Source of the DNA: Dehalococcoidia bacterium
GTDB taxonomy: Bacteria > Chloroflexota > Dehalococcoidia > GIF9 > AB-539-J10
Reading direction: 5' to 3'
Assembly (NCBI GenBank): GCA_030621105.1
Contig: JAUXIH010000033.1
Location: 1-8,731 of the forward strand
DNA: 8,731 bases
Below are positions 1 through 7,002 of this stretch, one piece after another. The first letter of the stretch is position 1. Each line of letters starts with the position of its first letter. The translations under genes and the position numbers were made by a program. The notes below the pieces were generated by a model that had not been told where the DNA came from, did no database searches, and saw nothing but the letters and a program-made list of their open reading frames with translations.

Positions 1-903
1 GTACTCCGTCTCTACAAGTTTACCTTCATCAATTAATTTTCTGACTATATCCCAACTAGCTGAGGCTTTACGCAGGAACTCGTCAACTCCCTCTGCTCTC
101 ATGGGATGTACCGAGGTAATGCCGAGCAAATCCCTCTCCACATCACCGCTAAAAGCAAAAGCACTGCCCTCATACCCAATTAAATACTCCACACTGGCTA
201 CGCTTTGACTGAAGATGTGGTACGCCATGCTTATTGACTGCTCATCAGCGGCCTGTACTCCCTGCTTTGCCGGTGGCCGTGTAGGAATAGCAAGATAAGC
301 TCTGTCCGGTTGTAACCTCTCTAGAAAATTAGCTATACCTTCAATTTCTTCACGACTATCATTCATCCCCTGAATAAGCATGGTTTCAGTAGTTATCTCA
401 CCATGAAAACTGTGGGCAAATTCGAGCATGCCCTGTAGAATTTCCGCCAGTTGCAAAGATTTGTGAGGCCTATCAATCTGGTGCCATATTGCCTCGGAGA
501 TGGCATCTATTTTCAGGGAAATCCAGTTAGCCCTTGCCAAATCGCACCTGACATCCTGACGATATAATAGAGATGAGTTGGTAATAACAGCAATATTAAT
601 GCCCAGAGGTTGCAGCCTCTCGATTTCTTCGCCGAGACGAGCATCCAAGGTGGGTTCCCCATCAGGAACAAAAGTTAGATAATCCACTGGTTCGTTTCGG
701 GCCTTAGCCTGTTCCAGTCTTTGCTCAACATCACCTATCAAGTCATCTGTCTCATAGAAATAATCACGCTTCGCCTGCATGGTCAAAGTTCTCCCCAGCT
801 GGCAATACACGCATGCATAAGTGCATATTTTGGGGGGAATGTTATTTATCCCCAGACTGCGTCCTAAGCGCCTGGAGGGAACTGGACCAAAAGCTTTCAT
901 CAT
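1..903 (-). CDS. Radical SAM protein (COG0731-like Fe-S oxidoreductase), 3' end cut by the window
   Basis: An uninterrupted minus-strand frame of 300 codons runs from an ATG at 900 to base 1, with no stop inside the window, so the C-terminus is missing. Counting from that ATG, residues 4-17 read FGPVPSRRLGRSLG and residues 24-37 read KICTYACVYCQLGR. The latter carries the CxxxCxxC cluster (C26, C30, C33) that binds the SAM-cleaving 4Fe-4S cluster. DGEPTLD at about 80-86 matches the family's GEPT segment, and a VHPMR motif lies near residue 245 before a helical C-terminal part. The start is unclear: in-frame ATGs lie at 912, 903 and 900. The only purine-rich site (AAAGGGAG, 938-931) is unusually far upstream of all of them. 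The gene begins about 32-41 nt after the uvrA stop, so it is probably cotranscribed. Family membership is clear, but the substrate is unknown. It resembles the uncharacterised bacterial relatives of the wyosine-synthesis enzymes, and I do not claim tRNA modification. Confidence 0.88.
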   Translation of the reverse strand, partial: MMKAFGPVPSRRLGRSLGINNIPPKICTYACVYCQLGRTLTMQAKRDYFYETDDLIGDVEQRLEQAKARNEPVDYLTFVPDGEPTLDARLGEEIERLQPLGINIAVITNSSLLYRQDVRCDLARANWISLKIDAISEAIWHQIDRPHKSLQLAEILQGMLEFAHSFHGEITTETMLIQGMNDSREEIEGIANFLERLQPDRAYLAIPTRPPAKQGVQAADEQSISMAYHIFSQSVASVEYLIGYEGSAFAFSGDVERDLLGITSVHPMRAEGVDEFLRKASASWDIVRKLIDEGKLVETEY

Positions 904-944
904 TACATCCATATAAAATTTACCACATAGCTCCCTTTTGCTGC

Positions 945-3788
945 TCAGGATACTTTATCAAGCAATACGTCACGCAAATATTGTCCAGTGATCGAAGTCT
1001 TTGAGCATGCCACTTCCTCTGGAGTGCCAGCAGCTAAGAGATAACCTCCTCTATCACCAGCTCCCGGCCCCAAATCAATAACCCAGTCAGCATTCTTGAC
1101 TACATCCAAGTGATGCTCAATAACAACCACTGTATTGCCAGCATCTACCAGTCTGTGTAATACCAGTAGCAGGCAAGCAATGTCGGGAAAAGAGAGACCT
1201 GTAGTCGGCTCATCAAGAATGTAAAGGGTGTTACCAGTAGCACGCCGGGATAACTCACCGGAAAGCTTTACCCTCTGCGCTTCCCCCCCAGACAAAGTGG
1301 GCGCTGGCTGCCCCAAACAGATATATCCTAAGCCAACATCCCGAAGCGTCTCCAGTCGATTCCTCACCTTGGGAAAATGTTCAAAAAAGGACAAGGCTTC
1401 ATCCACAGTCATGTCCAAAATTTCGGCGATGTTTTTACCCCTAAAATATATCTCCAGGGCCTCTCGATTATACCTCTTCCCAGCACAAACCTCGCAGGGA
1501 ACAGTGACACTGGGCAAAAATTGCATCTCAACCTGAACATAGCCAGCCCCCTGACAGGCCTCACACCTGCCACCCTTGACATTAAAAGAGAAGCGCCCCA
1601 TGGAATAACCACGCATCCTTGCCTCAGGAACTTGAGCAAAAAGCTCCCGAATAGGGGTAAAAGTCCCGGTATAGGTAGCAGGATTACTGCGCGGCGTACG
1701 ACCGATCGGAGACTGGTCAATATTAACCACCTTATCAATATGTTCTATACCCAGAATCCCGTCACACCTGCCTGGTATTTCCTTGGCCCGATAGAATGCT
1801 CGGGCTAACATCTTATAGAGCACCTCATCAATAAGAGAGCTCTTGCCACTCCCCGACACTCCCGTAATACACACAAGTTTACCTAAAGGTATACACACAT
1901 CTATATGCTTGAGGTTGTTTTCCGCAGCTCCCCGAATTAGCAACTCCTTTCCTGAATCAGGGCGGCGCTGTCGAGGTACTGGTATCTCCTTAACCTTGCT
2001 AAGATATTGCCCCGTTATTGACTCAGGAGAATTCACGATATCTGATAAACTGCCACAAGCCACGATTTCTCCCCCTTGTTTACCAGCGCCCGGCCCCATA
2101 TCAACAATGTGATCAGCAGATCTCATCATAGCCTCATCATGCTCCACCACAATCACAGTATTATCTAAATCTCGAAGTCGTTTAAGTGTCCCAATAAGCT
2201 TAGATCCATCAGCAGGATGCAAACCAACCGTTGGCTCATCACAGATATAAAGAACACCGGTAAGCCCACTCCCAATCTGGGTAGCCAGCCTTATTCTCTG
2301 TGCTTCTCCTCCACTCAGAGTCGTAGATCTTCTGTCCAGAGTGAGATATCCCAAGCCTATACCTTGAAGGAAGCCTAACCTGCTATGAATTTCTCGGACA
2401 ATTTGATCAGCTATGGTGATTTCTCGTGAACTAATGTGCCCAGACAACTGCTTCACCCATTCTAGTGCCCCCACAATCGATAGAGCAGCAACCTCCATAA
2501 TGTTGTCGCCAGTAACACTAACAGATAGTGACTCTGGCTTTAACCTTTTTCCCTGGCAGGTGGAACATGGCCGAGATAACATATACCTTCCGATATCAAC
2601 CCTGACACTATCGGATTCAGTTTCCCTGAACCTTCGCTCCAGATTAGGCAGCACCCCTTCAAAACTAGTGTAGTGCTGCTGCATCCTGCCATGACTATCC
2701 AGATATCTGACAGGAAGCTCCTCTCCATCGTTGCCATAAAGAATTAACTTCATCTGTTCCCTAGTTAAATCCTTGACCGAGGTAAATAAAGAAAACCCAA
2801 AACGTTGTGCCAAGAAACTAAGTACATTCTGATACCAAGAGCTCATAATTCCATTCCGCGACCATGGCACAATAGCCCCTTCGGCAAGACTTAATTCTTT
2901 GTCAGGTATAACAGAATCAGGATCAACCTCCAGTTTATAGCCCAAGCCACCACAAGCAGGGCACGCACCATGGGGGCTATTAAAACTAAACGTCCTGGGT
3001 TCAATCTCCCCCAAGCTAATACCACAGTAGGGGCAAGCAAAATGTTCAGAAAAAAGTGACTCCAGGCCTCCAGTAGCAGAAACATGAATCACGCCAGAAC
3101 CAAATTTAAGCGCTGTCTCCACAGAATCCGCCAAGCGATTAGCGTTATCAGCCAGACCAGCTTGTAGCCGGTCAACCACGACCTCTATGGAATGCCTCTT
3201 ATTCTTATCCAGATAAAGCTCATCAGAGAGGTCATGTATCTGGCCATCAACTCGAGCCCTGACGAAACCTGCCTTCTGTAAACCCTGAAGCATAGACCGA
3301 AACTCCCCTTTACGATCTCTAACCAAGGGACCCAGAATCATGATATGCTGGTCCGCTGGTATTTCCTGGATGGCATCAACAATCTGCTGTACCGTCTGGC
3401 GATGAACTTCACGGCCACACTTGGGACAATGAGGATGTCCGATGCGGGCAAACAGAAGGCGCAGGTAATCATAAATTTCGGTTACTGTACCTACAGTGGA
3501 TCGTGGATTGTGAGATGGCCCCTTGCGGTCAATAGATATAGCTGGACTCAATCCTTCAATGTAATCAACATCCGGCTTGACCATCCGTCCTAAGAACTGG
3601 CGAGCATAAGCGGAAAGAGACTCAACATACCGGCGTTGGCCTTCAGCATATATAGTATCGAAGGCTAATGAACTCTTACCCGAACCAGAAACACCAGTGA
3701 TCACCACAAGCTTATTCTTGGGTATGGTCACATCTATTTCTTTCAGGTTGTGCTCCCTGGCACCCTTAATAATTATTGTAGCTGGCAT
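945..3788 (-). CDS. uvrA: Excinuclease ABC subunit A (UvrA)
   Basis: UvrA is the DNA-damage sensor of nucleotide excision repair. As an ATPase dimer it loads UvrB at lesions in the cytoplasm. The 947-residue product has the usual length and both ABC modules. The first has Walker A GVSGSGKS (32-39), signature LSGGEAQR (491-498), Walker B LYICDEPTVGLH (513-524) and H-loop EH (549-550). The second has Walker A GVSGSGKS (643-650), signature LSGGEAQR (832-839), Walker B LYILDEPTTGLS (855-866) and EHH (891-893). Zinc modules are visible as C252/C255 with C276/C279 and C742/C745 with C765/C768. An additional CxxC pair is at C121/C124 and another at C408/C411. The N-terminus (IIIKGAREHNLK) fits the family start. 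There is no Shine-Dalgarno site before the ATG, and a promoter lies only 13 nt upstream. The second Walker B region ends in TTGLS where most UvrA proteins have TTGLH. The radical SAM gene follows downstream. Confidence 0.98.
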   Translation of the reverse strand: MPATIIIKGAREHNLKEIDVTIPKNKLVVITGVSGSGKSSLAFDTIYAEGQRRYVESLSAYARQFLGRMVKPDVDYIEGLSPAISIDRKGPSHNPRSTVGTVTEIYDYLRLLFARIGHPHCPKCGREVHRQTVQQIVDAIQEIPADQHIMILGPLVRDRKGEFRSMLQGLQKAGFVRARVDGQIHDLSDELYLDKNKRHSIEVVVDRLQAGLADNANRLADSVETALKFGSGVIHVSATGGLESLFSEHFACPYCGISLGEIEPRTFSFNSPHGACPACGGLGYKLEVDPDSVIPDKELSLAEGAIVPWSRNGIMSSWYQNVLSFLAQRFGFSLFTSVKDLTREQMKLILYGNDGEELPVRYLDSHGRMQQHYTSFEGVLPNLERRFRETESDSVRVDIGRYMLSRPCSTCQGKRLKPESLSVSVTGDNIMEVAALSIVGALEWVKQLSGHISSREITIADQIVREIHSRLGFLQGIGLGYLTLDRRSTTLSGGEAQRIRLATQIGSGLTGVLYICDEPTVGLHPADGSKLIGTLKRLRDLDNTVIVVEHDEAMMRSADHIVDMGPGAGKQGGEIVACGSLSDIVNSPESITGQYLSKVKEIPVPRQRRPDSGKELLIRGAAENNLKHIDVCIPLGKLVCITGVSGSGKSSLIDEVLYKMLARAFYRAKEIPGRCDGILGIEHIDKVVNIDQSPIGRTPRSNPATYTGTFTPIRELFAQVPEARMRGYSMGRFSFNVKGGRCEACQGAGYVQVEMQFLPSVTVPCEVCAGKRYNREALEIYFRGKNIAEILDMTVDEALSFFEHFPKVRNRLETLRDVGLGYICLGQPAPTLSGGEAQRVKLSGELSRRATGNTLYILDEPTTGLSFPDIACLLLVLHRLVDAGNTVVVIEHHLDVVKNADWVIDLGPGAGDRGGYLLAAGTPEEVACSKTSITGQYLRDVLLDKVS

Positions 3789-3801
3789 AACAACTCATTG
3801 T

Positions 3802-3831
3802 ATTCTAGCACCCGCATTAATCCCTATCCAA
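3802..3831 (-). promoter_or_regulatory. Predicted uvrA promoter, nearly leaderless
   Basis: On the minus strand, TTGGAT (3831-3826) and TAGAAT (3807-3802) are separated by 18 nt. The -10 is preceded by TGC, giving an extended -10 (TGCTAGAAT). Only 13 nt separate the -10 from the uvrA ATG, so the predicted 5' leader is about 6-7 nt with no room for a Shine-Dalgarno site. No LexA-type operator (E. coli CTGT-N8-ACAG or Bacillus CGAAC-N4-GTTCG) was seen nearby. Confidence 0.5.
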
Positions 3832-3840
3832 AAACTGGCA

Positions 3841-3885
3841 TCTGGACAATTTTTCTTTCATCACACAAATTTATGCTGTGGACAA
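3841..3885 (-). promoter_or_regulatory. Two DnaA-box-like TTGTCCA motifs upstream of uvrA
   Basis: The minus strand carries TTGTCCACA (3885-3877) and TTGTCCAGA (3849-3841). The first is identical to the DnaA box form used in high-GC actinobacteria and one base from the E. coli TTATCCACA consensus. The second differs from the first at one base. They lie just upstream of the uvrA promoter. Two matches in an intergenic region could be chance, and a DnaA role is inference only. Confidence 0.22.
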
Positions 3886-3920
3886 ATCCTTCGCAGATAT
3901 AGGACACCCACCCCCAGAGT

Positions 3921-3965
3921 AAAATAAGAGAAAAACGAAGCCCCTTGGCTCTCACCAAGGGGCTT
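3921..3965 (-). terminator. Intrinsic terminator after hppA
   Basis: A perfect 11-bp stem, AAGCCCCTTGG (3938-3948) with CCAAGGGGCTT (3955-3965), has a 6-nt loop. On the minus strand it is followed by CGTTTTTCTCTTATTTT. It begins 35 nt after the hppA stop codon and separates hppA from the uvrA promoter. The plus-strand side has no T-run, so it acts on minus-strand transcripts. Confidence 0.9.
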
Positions 3966-3999
3966 ATCAAAGGCTAGCTAAACGCTATGTGAGTTGTTA

Positions 4000-6204
4000 C
4001 TAGATCCATAAGGGACAAAGTACCAGAGTCACTGTAGCTATAAGCTTAGCCACAATGTGCAGGGAAGGACCAATTGTATCCTTAAGAGGATCACCTACGG
4101 TATCACCCACCACACCAGCCGCATGAGCAGGTGAACCCTTGGGCAGAACATTTCCGTTCTCATCTTTAAGCTGTCCATCCTCAATATACTTCTTGGCATT
4201 ATCCCACGCACCACCAGCATTATTCATGAATGAGGCCATAAGAATCGAGGCAATAGTACCCACCATAAGAAAGGCTCCCACTGCCATGGGGGCATCATAA
4301 CCAGGGATAAGTTTAAAGACAACTCCTACCAGGATAGGAAGAAGTATCGGGAGCATTCCAGGGAGAATCATGCCTTTTAATGCTGCCCTGGTAGTGATAT
4401 CAACAGCTCGAGCATAATCAGGCTTAGAAGTTCCAGCCATAATTCCTGGGTCAGATTTTATCTGGCGGCGAACTTCGTCAATAATCTTGCTGGCTGCACT
4501 GCTAACTGACTTAAGCCCCCAGGAACTAAACAGAAACACCATCATGATAGCAACAACAGCGCCAATGAAGACCTCAGGACGAACAAGATTCACGTCAAAA
4601 ATGATTCCCTCCTTGCCTTGAAAAAGCAAGACCCGGTCAAAATAAGCCTGAAAGAGCAGAAATCCAGCGAGGCCTGCTGAAATCATGGCATACCCCTTGG
4701 TCAAAGCCTTGGTGGTGTTTCCGGTAGCATCGAGGTGGTCTGTGATTCTCCTGATATCAGCACCCGCATGAGTAAACTCATTAATCCCATTGGCATTATC
4801 TGTTATGGGTCCAAAGGTATCCTCAGCCAGAATAAAAGGACAGGTCATCAACATTCCCATAGTAGCTACTGCAGAGCCATAAGCACCACTTATCCACCAG
4901 GGAAGATCCAATCCAGCATTTGTGCCAAACCAGTACGAGACGAGAAGGGCAACACCAATAAGCAATGCAGTGGGTAGAACGGTTTCAAAGCCTGCAGACA
5001 TACCTGTTACAACAGTGGTTGCCGGGCCAGTTTTGCAAGCCTCAGCAATACTTTTGGTTGGTTTGAACCGAGCCTCTGTATAGTATTGCGTAACGTACAC
5101 AACAAGCACGCTGATCAGCAGTCCAATAAGACCAGCTCCCATGAGCCAGAGCCAGCCCGTGGGAAGCATGGGAGCAAACATCACCCTGGAGACAATAAAT
5201 ACTCCCAGAGCGCTAAGCCCTAGGGCAATATAATAACCACGATTAAGAGCATTCATCGGATTCTCAGTTTCCCCACGTGCATGTACACCCAATATGCCAA
5301 ACATACTGGCAATGATACCAAACCCACGAATGACCAGGGGAAACAGTACCCATCCAACAGCAAGAGTAGGAGAGAAACCTGCTTTCAAACTAGTTACGTA
5401 TAGGGCCACGCCTATTATCATAGCCCCGATATTCTCAGCCGCCGTTGATTCAAACAAATCTGCTCCACGGCCAGCGCAGTCGCCTACATTATCTCCTACC
5501 AGGTCAGCAATAACTGCTGCATTGCGAGGATCATCCTCGGGAATTCCTGCCTCAACCTTTCCCGCGAGGTCAGCCCCCATATCAGCAGCCTTGGTATAAA
5601 TACCACCCCCAAGCTGTGCGAACAGGGCTACCATGCTAGCTCCAAAGCCAAAGCCAACGATTAGGTGAGGGGCAATCTCAGGGTGACTAGCACCTCCAAA
5701 TGCAAAGAATATTGCCGTTACTCCCAGCAGACTCAGAGCAATAACCAGAAATCCCGAGACGGCGCCACCACGAAGTGCCACCCTGATCGCCTGATTTAGC
5801 CCATGGTGCGAAGCTGCAGCACAACGCACGTTGGACTTAACTGCAATTAGCATACCCACAAAACCAGAGAGAGCAGAACAAAAAGCCCCCGCCAAGAAGG
5901 CAACTGCAGTTCTCCACCCTAATCCAAAAGCTGTGAGCCCCAACATCTGCAACTCTTCCTCACTGCTCAACATTCCAAGGAGAACTCCAATACCTATCGC
6001 TACCGCCACAGCAGTTATGCCAATAGTGGTGTATTGGCGCTTGAGAAAAGCCCAAGCACCCTCTGTTATCATGGCATTGACATTCTGCATCTCCTTGCTG
6101 CCAGGATCGGCTCTCATGATATACCTGACAAGATATAAGGCGAAAAGCACACCAATGCCCCCCCCTACGAGCACCATCCAAAAAATCCCCGGAATTTGTG
6201 ACAT
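4000..6204 (-). CDS. hppA: K+-independent H+-translocating membrane pyrophosphatase
   Basis: This integral membrane enzyme hydrolyses cytoplasmic pyrophosphate and pumps ions across the inner membrane. The 734-residue product is strongly hydrophobic along its length, consistent with about 16 membrane helices. Substrate-site motifs are present in order: GGGIYTKAADMGADLAGKVE (199-218), EDDPRN (223-228), GDNVGDCAGRGADLFES (237-253), DNANGINE (469-476), NNAGGAWDNAKKYIE (661-675) and GDTVGDPLKDT (700-710). In GNTTKALTK (495-503) the two positions that set the subclass are K499 and T502. This is the pattern of K+-independent, proton-pumping enzymes; K+-dependent ones have Ala and Gly/Ala there. The ATG has a strong ribosome site (AAAGGAG, 6218-6212, 7-nt spacing). 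The gene is monocistronic by context, with its own upstream promoter, a leader containing a terminator-like hairpin, and a terminator 35 nt downstream. Its PPi-recycling role is known for the family; H+ specificity is inferred from the motif. Confidence 0.97.
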   Translation of the reverse strand: MSQIPGIFWMVLVGGGIGVLFALYLVRYIMRADPGSKEMQNVNAMITEGAWAFLKRQYTTIGITAVAVAIGIGVLLGMLSSEEELQMLGLTAFGLGWRTAVAFLAGAFCSALSGFVGMLIAVKSNVRCAAASHHGLNQAIRVALRGGAVSGFLVIALSLLGVTAIFFAFGGASHPEIAPHLIVGFGFGASMVALFAQLGGGIYTKAADMGADLAGKVEAGIPEDDPRNAAVIADLVGDNVGDCAGRGADLFESTAAENIGAMIIGVALYVTSLKAGFSPTLAVGWVLFPLVIRGFGIIASMFGILGVHARGETENPMNALNRGYYIALGLSALGVFIVSRVMFAPMLPTGWLWLMGAGLIGLLISVLVVYVTQYYTEARFKPTKSIAEACKTGPATTVVTGMSAGFETVLPTALLIGVALLVSYWFGTNAGLDLPWWISGAYGSAVATMGMLMTCPFILAEDTFGPITDNANGINEFTHAGADIRRITDHLDATGNTTKALTKGYAMISAGLAGFLLFQAYFDRVLLFQGKEGIIFDVNLVRPEVFIGAVVAIMMVFLFSSWGLKSVSSAASKIIDEVRRQIKSDPGIMAGTSKPDYARAVDITTRAALKGMILPGMLPILLPILVGVVFKLIPGYDAPMAVGAFLMVGTIASILMASFMNNAGGAWDNAKKYIEDGQLKDENGNVLPKGSPAHAAGVVGDTVGDPLKDTIGPSLHIVAKLIATVTLVLCPLWI

Positions 6205-6207
6205 AGC

Positions 6208-6291
6208 CTAACTCCTTTCCATATAGTCCCAGTTCAATACAAATATGTGAAAACAAAAAGATGGGCACTCAACCAAAAATCGAGTGCCCAT
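6208..6291 (-). CDS. Possible 27-codon upstream ORF in the hppA leader
   Basis: A small minus-strand frame starts at the ATG at 6291, inside the left arm of the leader hairpin, and ends at a TAG (6210-6208) three bases before the hppA ATG. A purine-rich site, AGAGGAG (6308-6302), lies 10 nt upstream of its start. It would encode MGTRFLVECPSFC followed by a hydrophobic stretch ending in YMERS. Its last codons overlap the hppA ribosome site, so translation could be coupled. There is no recognisable domain. Its length and context make chance a serious possibility. Confidence 0.22.
   Translation of the reverse strand: MGTRFLVECPSFCFHIFVLNWDYMERS
6250..6291 (-). terminator. Hairpin plus U-tract between the hppA promoter and hppA: operon terminator or attenuator
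   Basis: ATGGGCACTC (6291-6282 on the minus strand) pairs perfectly over 10 bp with GAGTGCCCAT (6270-6261) around an 11-nt loop. CTTTTTGTTTT follows at once. It has all the marks of an intrinsic terminator for minus-strand transcripts. It lies 112 nt beyond the translin-gene stop, so it can end the fmdB-thiE-translin operon. It is also downstream of the predicted hppA promoter, so it would interrupt the hppA leader unless it is regulated or leaky. Confidence 0.82.
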
Positions 6292-6336
6292 GTATTCGCT
6301 ACTCCTCTCAAGCTTGCAGCACATCACAAGAGTCAC

Positions 6337-6366
6337 AATTTAACACCAACGACCAATACCTGTCAA
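6337..6366 (-). promoter_or_regulatory. Predicted hppA promoter
   Basis: On the minus strand a perfect -35 TTGACA (6366-6361) is followed by TTAAAT (6343-6338, 17-nt spacer) or TAAATT (6342-6337, 18-nt spacer). The start site is predicted near 6331, giving a leader of about 127 nt before the hppA ATG. It lies about 37 nt after the stop of the translin gene. No comparably good promoter was found between the hairpin at 6261-6291 and hppA. Confidence 0.55.
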
Positions 6367-6402
6367 TACCTTTTCCTTACTACCCAAGATGGCCTATCAG
6401 AT

Positions 6403-7002
6403 TCACTCCGATAGCCTCTGTATCAAGGCCATGGTTAAATCCCCCCTGGTTCTCTCTACAGTGCCCCTCACTGCATCTGATGTATGCCTCAATCCATGAG
6501 TAAGAGCTTCAGGAAAGTCCATAAGCATCAGTACTCCATAAATATCATCCATGGTATTTAGCAAATCCTCTCCATGAGATAAGTCACCTCTGCGCAGGCA
6601 GTCAAGCAAATAGCGTCTGAGCTCGCCAACCGCTTCCCCCAGTCCATTCAGATAAGCTGCATGGCTGACCCCTATTTCATCAGGCCCGGGCATCTCCTCA
6701 CCATATACCAACGCCAGAGAAATACACCCTTCAGCAAACTCCTTCTGTGCATCATGCACGAAACCTGAGTGGACTAATTCGTGATGCTTCCCAAAATCCT
6801 CATTTATGGAGTGCACCAACTCCTGGGTTGAATTAAGAAGTTCCCGAGCCTTGTCTTGTTCCTGACGGTGTACAGCTCGTATGGCATTAGCACTATTCCT
6901 AACAATCTGGCGGCACTGACATAGAATTTGTTCCCGCGCTCTCTCCTCAGTCTCAAAGAAATCAAAGGACTGTTTGGCAATAATATCTAACTCTCTCCTC
7001 AC
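6403..7002 (-). CDS. Translin-family protein (COG2178-like)
   Basis: The product has 199 residues and is rich in helix-forming sequence, as expected for the translin/TRAX fold. The first 75 residues are charged and probably helical. The conserved core is AAYLNGLGEAVGELRRYLLD (115-134) and MDDIYGVLMLMDFPEAL (151-167), followed by a GLRHTSDAVRG segment and RTRGDLT. Translin proteins bind single-stranded nucleic acid, and TRAX-type subunits are RNases with catalytic acidic residues. E123, E127, D152 and D153 are candidate counterparts, but I cannot align them. The start is GTG at 7002, overlapping the upstream thiE stop by 1 nt (TAGTG), with AGGAGG (7017-7012) 9 nt before it, so the two are probably translationally coupled. 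The family is well known in archaea and eukaryotes and less common in bacteria. Its cellular substrate here is unknown. Confidence 0.85.
   Translation of the reverse strand: MRRELDIIAKQSFDFFETEERAREQILCQCRQIVRNSANAIRAVHRQEQDKARELLNSTQELVHSINEDFGKHHELVHSGFVHDAQKEFAEGCISLALVYGEEMPGPDEIGVSHAAYLNGLGEAVGELRRYLLDCLRRGDLSHGEDLLNTMDDIYGVLMLMDFPEALTHGLRHTSDAVRGTVERTRGDLTMALIQRLSE

Noticed and set aside
813..1004. Short plus-strand open frame spanning the uvrA/radical SAM junction
   Set aside because: It lies opposite the radical SAM N-terminus, whose CxxxCxxC motif is read on the minus strand. It has no ribosome site or recognisable motif.
3841..3885. Replication origin
   Set aside because: Only two DnaA-like boxes, no AT-rich unwinding region, and no dnaA, dnaN or similar neighbours.
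5831..6211. 126-codon plus-strand frame opposite the hppA 5' end
   Set aside because: Its translation is proline/alanine/isoleucine-rich, the expected antisense of a membrane protein gene. hppA is unambiguous here.
5960..6268. Minus-strand frame overlapping the start of hppA in a different frame
   Set aside because: It would begin within the right arm of the hairpin and run through conserved hppA codons in the wrong frame. The product has no family features.
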